From NCBI GenBank assembly GCA_045600065.1, contig JAZRXE010000059.1, forward strand, positions 1 through 12,001: a DNA stretch of 12,001 nucleotides, read 5' to 3'. Numbering within the stretch: the stretch's first letter is position 1; every line of letters begins with the position of its first letter. The translations under genes and the position numbers were made by a program. Positions 1 to 6,763 of this stretch are shown piece by piece. The notes beneath the pieces were generated by a model. It saw nothing but the letters and a program-made list of their open reading frames with translations. It made no database searches and was not told the origin of the DNA. The DNA is from RGIG2707 sp045600065. Its GTDB lineage: Bacteria > Bacillota > Clostridia > Peptostreptococcales > Anaerovoracaceae.

Positions 1-806
1 TCCACATAGGGATGCTCCGGAGAAATGACCATGAAGGTGGCACCGTATATGGTATCCACGCGGGTGGTGAACACGGTCATATCCAGATTGCCGTCCTTGA
101 GCTTGTAGGTGACCTCGTAGCCCTCGGATTTGCCTATCCAGATGCGCTGCATGGTCTTGGCCTATTCGGGCCAGCCGGGCAGATCGTCCAGATCTGCAAG
201 CAGCCTGTCTGCATAGTCTGTGATCTTCAGATACCACTGGCTCAGGTTCTTCTTGGTGACCTCGGTCTTGCAGCGTTCGCACTTGCCGTCCACCACCTGC
301 TCGTTGGCAAGCACGGTCTGGCAGGAGGGACACCAGTTTACGGGGTTCTCCTTCTTATAAGCCAGTCCCCTTTTCCAGAACAGGATGAACAGCTGCTGCA
401 TCCACTTGTAATACTCGGGCTTGTAGGTCTCGACGATGCGGTCCCAGTCATAGGAAAGTCCCATCTCCTTGAGCTGGGAGATCATGTTTTCGATGTTGGA
501 TGAAGTCCAGACCGCAGGGTGGGAATTGTTCTTAATAGCCGCATTCTCGGCAGGCAGTCCGAAGCTGTCGAAGCCGATGGGATGAAGCACATTGTAGCCC
601 ATCATGGTAAGTGTCCTGCCGATCACATCGCCTATGGAATAATTGCGCACATGGCCCATATGCAGGTTTCCGCTGGGATAGGGGAACATCTCCAGAAGGT
701 AGAACTTCTTTTTGTTCTTGTCCTCTGCTACCTTAAAGCTCTGCTCTGCTTCCCATCTCTGCTGCCATTTCTTCTCTATGGCCTGGGGCTCGTATCTGTC
801 GTTCAT
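1..806 (-). CDS. leuS: Leucyl-tRNA synthetase, N-terminal part, interrupted by an in-frame TAG and cut by the window edge
   Basis: Class I synthetase that charges tRNA-Leu in the cytoplasm. The first 214 residues carry the ATP-binding HIGH-type motif HMGH at 49-52, the GFDSFGLPAENAA segment near 78-90 and a zinc-ribbon-like pair CPSC (159-162) and CERC (176-179). The frame then meets TAG as codon 215 (plus 162-164), directly after LPGWPE. Translation past it continues as LeuRS: AKTMQRIWIGKSEG, then the editing-domain threonine-rich stretch VFTTRVDTIYGATFMV, open to the window edge, so about 53 further codons are seen. The start ATG at 806 has AGAGGT upstream; rsfS ends 15 bp before it. The reading could be a sequencing error, a true nonsense mutation (a second leuS would then be needed), or recoding. 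The protein family is certain; whether the gene is intact is not. Confidence 0.93.
162..164 (-). other. In-frame amber codon inside leuS
   Basis: Plus-strand CTA reads TAG on the minus strand, between GAA (Glu214) and GCC. The reading frame on both sides is leucyl-tRNA synthetase with no insertion or deletion, so this is a substitution-type interruption, not a frameshift. One base change from AAG or CAG would produce it. The first ATG after it (three codons on) has no Shine-Dalgarno sequence, so restart there looks unlikely. Confidence 0.9.
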
Positions 807-821
807 AAAAATACCTCTGTA

Positions 822-1172
822 TTATTCAGTCTGTTCAAAATCCAGCTGTACGCAGTCCTTCCAGATGCGTTCAAGCTGATAATGCTCTCTCTGCTGGGGA
901 GTGAAGATATTGACGATGATATCTCCGAAATCCGCAAGCACCCAGCCGGATTCGCCCTTGCCTTCTATATGGTGGGCGAACATTCCCTCCTCTGCCATTT
1001 TGTCCTCCACCTCGTCTGTGAGAGCTTCCATCTGACGAAGGCTGGCAGCTGTGGCGATCACAAGATAATCGGTAAAACCGGAGCGTTCCGAAACATCGAA
1101 GATAACGATGTCTTCGGCTTTCTTCTGATCAAGTATGCCTGCAGCATATAGCACCAGTTCTCTGTTGTCCAT
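822..1172 (-). CDS. rsfS: Ribosomal silencing factor RsfS
   Basis: Product of 116 residues, normal for the RsfS/DUF143 (Iojap) family. RsfS binds ribosomal protein uL14 on the 50S subunit and blocks joining with 30S, damping translation when nutrients are short. Family signatures are visible: SGFTDYLVIATAASLRQ at about 31-47, then W-x-L-A-D-F-G-D-I-I-V-N-I-F followed by REHYQLERIWKD near the C-terminus. The ATG at 1172 follows a near-ideal AAGGAGG, whose first bases overlap the yqeK stop codon; the gap to yqeK is 9 bp. The stop is TAA. It sits between yqeK and leuS, a known Firmicutes arrangement, and in an operon with rel, which fits starvation control of translation (inference). Confidence 0.95.
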   Translation of the reverse strand: MDNRELVLYAAGILDQKKAEDIVIFDVSERSGFTDYLVIATAASLRQMEALTDEVEDKMAEEGMFAHHIEGKGESGWVLADFGDIIVNIFTPQQREHYQLERIWKDCVQLDFEQTE

Positions 1173-1181
1173 GTGGCCTCC

Positions 1182-1745
1182 TTATTTCATTTTTCCTTCA
1201 AGATATTCTATAGCCTCGTCACTTATGGGGTTATAGTCCTTGCCCTGGGCGATGATGGCTTTTTTCATCTCCTTGAGCAGCAGCAGGGTCGAGGCATAGA
1301 TATCATCGGATTCCAGCACCCTGTCTCTGAGCTTTTCCACATCGTCGTAATCTCTGGAAGGTTCAAGAAGGTCTGCCAGCTTGACGCAGCACTCGAGACT
1401 GCTCATGCCTGCCCTTCCCGTGGTGTGCCAGCAGATTGCGTTTATGACATCCTCGTCGGTGATGCCGAAACGCTGCTGAATGAGCTCGGCTGCTGCCGGC
1501 CCGTGCTCCATGGCCCCTGCTTCCTTGCAGTTATCATGAAACCAGGCCGCTACCTGGGCCTTATATGGATCTTCACCGAATTTTAACGCGTACATCTGGG
1601 CATACTGCACCACGCCCAAAGTGTGGGCAAAGCGGCTGTCCTTCTGCCTTGACTGCGCGAATTCCTCCAGATCCTCCAGGAGCCCGGGGTAAAAGCCCCC
1701 GGGCATTCTGTCCTTGTCTGTTATAGAGTCAAGCTTTAATTTCAT
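1182..1745 (-). CDS. yqeK: YqeK family HD-domain hydrolase (symmetrical Ap4A hydrolase)
   Basis: Product of 187 residues. YqeK proteins are HD-domain, metal-dependent enzymes that split diadenosine tetraphosphate (Ap4A) symmetrically to two ADP. Expected metal and active-site residues are present: RFAHTLGV with His41, the His70-Asp71 pair in WFHDNCKE, His81 in HGPAAAELI, His107 in ICWHTTGRAGMS and Asp125 in KLADLLEPSRDYD. The start at 1745 is one base after the aspS stop (TAG-T-ATG), with AAGGA about 12 bases upstream. A second candidate start, Met14 at 1706, has AAGGA only 4 bases away and would give 174 residues; neither spacing is ideal. A strong GC hairpin lies at codons 14-21. The nadD gene that often precedes yqeK in Firmicutes is absent here. 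rsfS follows after 9 bp. Confidence 0.9.
   Translation of the reverse strand: MKLKLDSITDKDRMPGGFYPGLLEDLEEFAQSRQKDSRFAHTLGVVQYAQMYALKFGEDPYKAQVAAWFHDNCKEAGAMEHGPAAAELIQQRFGITDEDVINAICWHTTGRAGMSSLECCVKLADLLEPSRDYDDVEKLRDRVLESDDIYASTLLLLKEMKKAIIAQGKDYNPISDEAIEYLEGKMK
1682..1704 (-). repeat. GC-only 8-bp perfect inverted repeat at the 5' end of yqeK
   Basis: GCCCGGGG (1682-1689) and CCCCGGGC (1697-1704) are exact reverse complements separated by 7 bases. In the yqeK mRNA this forms a very stable stem starting at the last base of the alternative start codon Met14 (1704-1706). No U-run follows, so it is not a typical intrinsic terminator. A role in slowing or tuning yqeK translation is possible but inferred. 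Confidence 0.7.
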
Positions 1746-1746
1746 A

Positions 1747-3516
1747 CTATTTTGTGGTCCTTACAGACAGCTCGTCAAGCTGCTGCTGGCTTACGACAGT
1801 GGGAGCCTCTGACATTACGCACTGAGCGTTTTGGTTCTTGGGGAAGGCGATGACCTGACGTATATCATCTGTTCCGTAAAGCAGCATGCACAGTCTGTCC
1901 AGACCGAAGGCAAGTCCGCCGTGAGGAGGTGCGCCGTACCTGAAGGCTTCGATGAAGAAGCCAAATCTGGTCTTGATCTCTTCTTCGGTCAGCTGCAGCA
2001 CCTCGAAGATCTTGTGCTGAAGCTCGGAATCGTGGATACGTATTGAGCCGCCGCCGGCCTCGTAGCCGTTGATCACGATATCATAGGCGTCTGCGTAGAT
2101 CTTGTCCAGCTCCCCGCTTTCCAGATAGTGAAGGTCTTCCTTCTTGGGGGATGTGAACGGATGGTGCATGGCCATGAAGCGGTTCTCTTCGTCGGACCAC
2201 TCGAACATAGGGAAGTCCACAACCCAAAGGAGCTTGAATTCGTTGGGATCCAGCAGGCCCAGCTTTCCGGCCAGGTCTCTTCTGAGGAAGCCCAGGGATG
2301 CCCAGACAACTTCCTTCTTACCGGATACTATCAGGATCAGGTCGTTTTCTTTGGCGCCGAACTCGGCAGCGATGGCCTTCAGCTCGTCCTCGCTGAAGAA
2401 CTTGTTTACAGAAGACTTGATGCCATCCTTTTCCACGCGTATCCAGACCAGACCCTTTGCTCCGTAGGTCTTGATGGATTCGCTCATCTTATCCACATCT
2501 TTTCTGGAGAACCTGTCGGAATAACCGTCGATATTGATTCCCATGACCTTCCCGCCGTCCTTAAGAGCATCGGTAAATACGCTGAAGCCGCAGTCCTTTA
2601 CCAGATCTGCCAGATCGTGAAGCTCAAAGCCGAAGCGCAGGTCAGGCTTATCGGAGCCGTACCTGTTCATTGCGGTATCCCATGTAAGTCTGGGCAGGGG
2701 CAGCTGAATGTCTATGCCCTTCATCTCCTTAAACAGAGTCTTGAGGAATCTTTCCTGTACTTCGATTATGTCCTCCTGATCCACAAAGCTCATCTCCAGG
2801 TCGATCTGGGTGAACTCGGGCTGACGATCGGCTCTCAGGTCTTCGTCTCTGTAGCACTTGGCGATCTGGAAGTATCTGTCGGTGCCGCCTATCATCAGGA
2901 GCTGCTTGAACTGCTGGGGACTCTGCGGCAGAGCGTAGAACTTTCCGGGGTTGACTCTGGAGGGTACAAGATAGTCTCTGGCGCCTTCTGGTGTGGGCTT
3001 GGCCAGAACGGGAGTCTCTACCTCGGTGAAGCCGTTTTCGTAATAGAAGTTTCTGATAACATGATACATCTTGCTTCTGAAGGCCAGAGTATCCTGCATC
3101 ATGGGCTTTCTGAGATCCAGATATCTGTATTTGAGGCGCAGCTCTCCGTTGGCGTTGTCGTCATCTCTGATATAAATGGGAGGAGTCTGGGATTCGGAAT
3201 ATATGCTCAGCTCCTTTGCCACGATCTCCACATCGCCTGTGGGGATCTCGGAATTTCTGGATTCTCTCATTCTGACTGTACCGCTTATGCCTACGGCATA
3301 CTCGCTTTTCAGGCTGTTGGCCTTTTCCAGCAGCTCAGCGGGGGAATCATCTCCGAACACCACCTGAACTATGCCGCTTTTGTCTCTGATATCCACGAAG
3401 ATAAGGCTGCCGAAGTTTCTCTTCTTCTGCACCCAGCCGTTTACGGTAACTTCTTGACCGGCGTTTTCCTCTCTGAAGGAGCCGCACATATTTGTTCTCT
3501 TAAGCAGTTTGTCCAT
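1747..3516 (-). CDS. aspS: Aspartyl-tRNA synthetase, bacterial type
   Basis: Class IIb synthetase of 589 residues, the usual size of bacterial AspRS. The N-terminal OB-fold anticodon-binding domain includes NGWVQKKRNFGSLIFVDIRD (26-45). Motif 2 is seen as CYRDEDLRADRQPEFTQIDLE (221-241). The bacteria-specific insertion domain occupies the middle, and motif 3 is GGLAFGLDRL (533-542). Residue 35 is Phe at the position that, in other AspRS enzymes, is Leu in tRNA-Asp-specific forms and His in forms that also charge tRNA-Asn, so specificity cannot be read from it. The ATG at 3516 has AGAGG upstream and lies 12 bp after the hisS stop, a classic hisS-aspS pair. It ends with TAG, one base before the yqeK ATG; an in-frame TGA follows within six codons. 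Confidence 0.97.
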   Translation of the reverse strand: MDKLLKRTNMCGSFREENAGQEVTVNGWVQKKRNFGSLIFVDIRDKSGIVQVVFGDDSPAELLEKANSLKSEYAVGISGTVRMRESRNSEIPTGDVEIVAKELSIYSESQTPPIYIRDDDNANGELRLKYRYLDLRKPMMQDTLAFRSKMYHVIRNFYYENGFTEVETPVLAKPTPEGARDYLVPSRVNPGKFYALPQSPQQFKQLLMIGGTDRYFQIAKCYRDEDLRADRQPEFTQIDLEMSFVDQEDIIEVQERFLKTLFKEMKGIDIQLPLPRLTWDTAMNRYGSDKPDLRFGFELHDLADLVKDCGFSVFTDALKDGGKVMGINIDGYSDRFSRKDVDKMSESIKTYGAKGLVWIRVEKDGIKSSVNKFFSEDELKAIAAEFGAKENDLILIVSGKKEVVWASLGFLRRDLAGKLGLLDPNEFKLLWVVDFPMFEWSDEENRFMAMHHPFTSPKKEDLHYLESGELDKIYADAYDIVINGYEAGGGSIRIHDSELQHKIFEVLQLTEEEIKTRFGFFIEAFRYGAPPHGGLAFGLDRLCMLLYGTDDIRQVIAFPKNQNAQCVMSEAPTVVSQQQLDELSVRTTK

Positions 3517-3528
3517 TTGTAAACCTCT

Positions 3529-4770
3529 TTATCTGATTTCTTCAAGCACCTTGTCCAGGGATATCTCTTTCTGGGTCGAATCGCTCATGTTTCTGAGCAC
3601 GGCAGTTCCCCTGGCAAGCTCGTCTTCTCCAATGATCAGGCAGTACTTCGCGGCCAGTCTGTCTGCGTATTTCATCTGGGCCTTGAGTCCGCGGCCCATC
3701 AGATCAATGTCGGCTCTTATGCCCTGCTTTCTGAGCTCATCGGTTATCCTGAGGCCCTCTGCCTTTGCACCGCCCAGAGCAGCCACAAGTACCTGACAGC
3801 TTTCGGGCTCGGGGATCTTCACGCCGCATGCTTCCAGAATGAGCAGCAGCCTTTCTATACCCAGTCCGAAGCCTACTCCGGGTGTGGAGGGGCCGCCCAC
3901 CTCTTCTACCAGGTGATCGTATCTTCCTCCGCCGCAGACTGTGGACTGAGCGCCGAGCTTGTCGGAAACGAATTCGAAGGCGGTCTTTGTATAGTAATCC
4001 AGGCCTCTTACGATGCCGGGGTCTACCTCGTAGGGGATGCCCAGGGCATCCAGATAGCTCTTAAGCTGCTCGAAGGCTTCCTTGCAGTCGTCGCACAGAT
4101 AGTCCAGCATGCGGGGCGCGCCGGTGCAGAAGCTCTGGCAGATATCGGACTTGCAGTCCAGGATTCGCATGGGGTTCTTTTCGAATCTGGACTTGCAGGT
4201 GTCGCACAGATCGTCATAATGCGGTCTAAGGAAATCCTGCAGGGTCTTTCTGTACTCGGAACGGCAGTTGGGGCAGCCTATGCTGTTGATGTGCAGCACC
4301 AGGCCCTCCACGCCCAGTCCGGTCAGGAATTCGTAAGCCAGGGCCATGACCTCGGCATCGGCCAGCATGTCCGAAGCGCCGAACACCTCTATGCCGAACT
4401 GGTGGAACTGACGCTGTCTGCCCTTCTGCATCTTTTCGTATCTGAAGCAGGGGGTCTCGTACCAGTACTTGGCCGGGCTGATGCCCGCATAGAGCTTGTT
4501 CTCTATGTAGGAGCGTACTACGCCTGCGGTGCCCTCGGGCTTAAGTGTCAGACTGCGTTCCGCGATCTCAAAGGTGTACATCTCCTTCTGCACCACATCC
4601 GTAGTGTCGCCAATGCCTCTTGCAAAGAGCTCGGTATGCTCGAAAATGGGAGTGCGTATCTCTTTGTAGCCGTACTTTGCGCAGACTGCGGCAAAGCGCT
4701 CTTCGACCCACTGCCATTTAAAGCTGTCATCGGGCAGGATGTCCTTTGTGCCTTTCGGTATATTTATCAT
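3529..4770 (-). CDS. hisS: Histidyl-tRNA synthetase
   Basis: Class II synthetase of 413 residues charging tRNA-His. Motif 1 is around EIRTPIFEHTELFAR (37-51), EGTAGVVR is at 79-86, motif 2 is FRYEKMQKGRQRQFHQFGIE (109-128), the histidine-specific RGLDYYTKT is at 255-263, CGGGRYD at 279-285 and motif 3 GFGLGIERLL at 300-309, followed by the anticodon-binding domain. The insertion between motif 2 and the HisA motif is cysteine-rich: C166/C169, C189/C192, C206, C211, C215, C226/C229, which suggests metal binding (inference). The ATG at 4770 overlaps the hemZ stop as ATGA, with AGAGGA about 9 bases upstream inside hemZ, so translation is probably coupled. The stop is TAA. The order hemZ-hisS-aspS is common in clostridia. 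Confidence 0.97.
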   Translation of the reverse strand: MINIPKGTKDILPDDSFKWQWVEERFAAVCAKYGYKEIRTPIFEHTELFARGIGDTTDVVQKEMYTFEIAERSLTLKPEGTAGVVRSYIENKLYAGISPAKYWYETPCFRYEKMQKGRQRQFHQFGIEVFGASDMLADAEVMALAYEFLTGLGVEGLVLHINSIGCPNCRSEYRKTLQDFLRPHYDDLCDTCKSRFEKNPMRILDCKSDICQSFCTGAPRMLDYLCDDCKEAFEQLKSYLDALGIPYEVDPGIVRGLDYYTKTAFEFVSDKLGAQSTVCGGGRYDHLVEEVGGPSTPGVGFGLGIERLLLILEACGVKIPEPESCQVLVAALGGAKAEGLRITDELRKQGIRADIDLMGRGLKAQMKYADRLAAKYCLIIGEDELARGTAVLRNMSDSTQKEISLDKVLEEIR

Positions 4771-6128
4771 ATGATTCCATCCTCTTTTCTCTTTATCATC
4801 TCATCGATCCTGTCGATGTAGATCTCGTAATTGGATACATTGGCTATGCGCTCCAGCCTGTTTTCCGCGGGATAGTACATCTTGCTTATAGCGCCCGCTC
4901 CCAGGGCAATTATGCTCTGGTTTTCTTCCATTATGCGTATATTGTACAGGCTTGCGGTACCGGGCTTGCAGTAGCCCACATTCTCGAAATTACCTGCCAT
5001 ATGCTTCTGTCTGTACAGATAATAGGGCACATATCCGGCCTGCTTAAGTCTTTCAGAGCCGAAGGCCAGCATACTGCGGACTGTCTCGGCCTGCCTGTAG
5101 GAATACTCTGCATCTGCTTCTATAAGCCGGGAGGCCTTCTTTACAGCCAGAGTATGAACGGTGATGTTGGCAGGGTCAAGGTCTATGACCTTGTTCAGGC
5201 TCATCTCGAAGTCTTCGGGCTGTTCCTCGGGAAGTCCGGTGATCAGATCCGCGTTTATAAGCCGTATTCCCTTGCTCTTAGCCAGAGCAAAGGCTTGCTC
5301 TATTTCTTCCGGGGTATGGCTGCGTCCTATAAGATCCAGGGTGTGCTGCTTCATACTCTGGGGATTGATGCTTATGCGGCCCGCGCCGTAGCGGCTGATG
5401 AGCTCCAGCTTCTTTTCGGTGATGGTATCGGGCCTTCCGGCCTCCACGGTGAATTCCCTGGTCTTATCGCAGATAAAGGCCGAGGAAACTGCCTTCATCA
5501 ATACCTCGAAGTCTTCTTCATCAAGGCTTGTAGGGGTACCTCCGCCTATGTAAATAGATTCGGCGAAAAGACCCCTTCTTTTTATAATATCACAAACCGA
5601 GGATATTTCGTATAAAAGTGCCTTTAAATATGCGCTCGCAGCCTTTTTTGTTATCTTATTCGACGTAAATGAGCAGTAAACGCAGCGTGTGGGGCAGAAA
5701 GGTATGCCTACATAGATGCCGCAGGCCTTGGGATCGCTGTCCTGAAGCACCTCTGCCTGGACCTGATGCACCTTGCGCAGAAGCTCCAGCTTTGGCTCTG
5801 ATATCTTGTAATCAGTTCTGAGCAGCTCCTCTGCGGCTGCCGCGCCAAGCCTTGCGCTGTTTTCGTTATAGAGCTTGCCCGGTCTGACTCCCGTCAGTAT
5901 GCCCCAGTCCAGATCCTTGCCTGTCTTTTCTCTGAAAAAATCGTAAAGCGCCCTTTTCTTTGCGTTTTTGTCGCCCTGCGAGCCTATGACAAGATCAAAG
6001 GGAGTGCCTGCGCCGCAGTCATCCTCGTCTTCGGCGATTATATCAAAGCCCGAAGCGGGCATGAACATTTTTGCCAGCTCGGAGAGCTCGTATTTGATTT
6101 TTGTATCCGGTACGGAAATTCTATACAA
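4767..6128 (-). CDS. hemZ: HemZ-type radical SAM protein (coproporphyrinogen dehydrogenase-like)
   Basis: Product of 453 residues in the HemN/HemZ radical SAM family; B. subtilis HemZ is linked to oxygen-independent oxidation of coproporphyrinogen III. The [4Fe-4S]/SAM motif C-x3-C-x2-C is at Cys145, Cys149 and Cys152 (FCPTRCVYCSF). The SAM-binding GGGTPTSLDEE is at 195-205 and RISINPQSM follows. The HemZ-typical GVRPGKL is at 80-86, after an N-terminal region not found in HemN. The start is a TTG at 6128; AAAGGAAG lies about 10 bases upstream and no ATG or GTG is available nearby. The gap to the hydrolase gene is 23 bp. It ends with TGA overlapping the hisS ATG. No other heme gene is in the window, so the substrate in this organism is uncertain; many anaerobes carry HemZ without a full heme pathway. 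Confidence 0.9.
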   Translation of the reverse strand: MYRISVPDTKIKYELSELAKMFMPASGFDIIAEDEDDCGAGTPFDLVIGSQGDKNAKKRALYDFFREKTGKDLDWGILTGVRPGKLYNENSARLGAAAAEELLRTDYKISEPKLELLRKVHQVQAEVLQDSDPKACGIYVGIPFCPTRCVYCSFTSNKITKKAASAYLKALLYEISSVCDIIKRRGLFAESIYIGGGTPTSLDEEDFEVLMKAVSSAFICDKTREFTVEAGRPDTITEKKLELISRYGAGRISINPQSMKQHTLDLIGRSHTPEEIEQAFALAKSKGIRLINADLITGLPEEQPEDFEMSLNKVIDLDPANITVHTLAVKKASRLIEADAEYSYRQAETVRSMLAFGSERLKQAGYVPYYLYRQKHMAGNFENVGYCKPGTASLYNIRIMEENQSIIALGAGAISKMYYPAENRLERIANVSNYEIYIDRIDEMIKRKEDGII

Positions 6129-6151
6129 GTATCCAATACTTCCTTTCAGAT

Positions 6152-6763
6152 CTAAACAAAGGGATTGAACTGCTTTTCGTATGCTATGGTGGTGGGCTCC
6201 TCGTGCCCGGGGAATACCTTAACATCCTCGGGAAGCACCAGCAGCTTTGTCTTTACGGATTCTATCAGTTTTTCGCCGTCGCCTCCGTGAAGGTCGGAGC
6301 GGCCCACGGTTCCGAAGAACAGAGTGTCGCCGCTGAAAAGCAGCTTTTCTTTTTCAAAATAAATGCACATGCCGCCGGGTGTGTGTCCGGGGGTGGAGAT
6401 AAAGCTCATATTAAGGCTGCCAATGCTGAAGCTTTCGCCGTCCTTTACATAAATATCGGCTGTGATGTCTCCGGGGCCGAAGCTCATTCTGCGGCTCAGC
6501 AGTAAGTCCTTTTCCAGCACAGATGCCAGCAGTATGATATCCGGAAAGCTCTCTTTGAGCCATTTGATCCCGCCTGTGTGGTCGGAATGGCCGTGAGTCA
6601 GAATTATGTGGCTCGGCGTTAGCTTCAGATGCCTGATCTCGTCCATCAGGGGCTGATGCTCCTTGGCCGGGTCTATGATGAAGCAGTCTCTGGTATCTTC
6701 ATCGTACACCAGATAAGTGTTTGTACGGAATGGCCCGTTTACGAATACCTGAAATTTCATCAT
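6152..6763 (-). CDS. Metallo-beta-lactamase-fold hydrolase, YqgX/glyoxalase II-like
   Basis: Product of 203 residues with all metal ligands of the metallo-beta-lactamase fold: THGHSDH (His57, His59, Asp61, His62), His127 in TPGHTPGG, Asp146 in FSGDTLFFGTVGRSD and His187 in PGHEEPTT. The size and the short C-terminus ending NPFV match small YqgX-like proteins rather than full glyoxalase II, which has an extra substrate-binding C-terminal domain. Thioester hydrolysis is therefore a family-level guess. The usual GHG at the last histidine is GHE here. The start at 6763 follows the rel stop with no gap (TAAATG), with AGGAG 10 bases upstream; a second ATG follows at once. The stop is TAG, with TGA two codons later. 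In many clostridia dtd lies between rel and this gene; it is missing here. Confidence 0.9.
   Translation of the reverse strand: MMKFQVFVNGPFRTNTYLVYDEDTRDCFIIDPAKEHQPLMDEIRHLKLTPSHIILTHGHSDHTGGIKWLKESFPDIILLASVLEKDLLLSRRMSFGPGDITADIYVKDGESFSIGSLNMSFISTPGHTPGGMCIYFEKEKLLFSGDTLFFGTVGRSDLHGGDGEKLIESVKTKLLVLPEDVKVFPGHEEPTTIAYEKQFNPFV

Noticed and set aside
2128..3522. 464-codon plus-strand open frame opposite aspS, and other long plus-strand frames opposite rel, hisS and hemZ
   Set aside because: They mirror conserved minus-strand genes, show no domain signatures and arise from codon bias of those genes.
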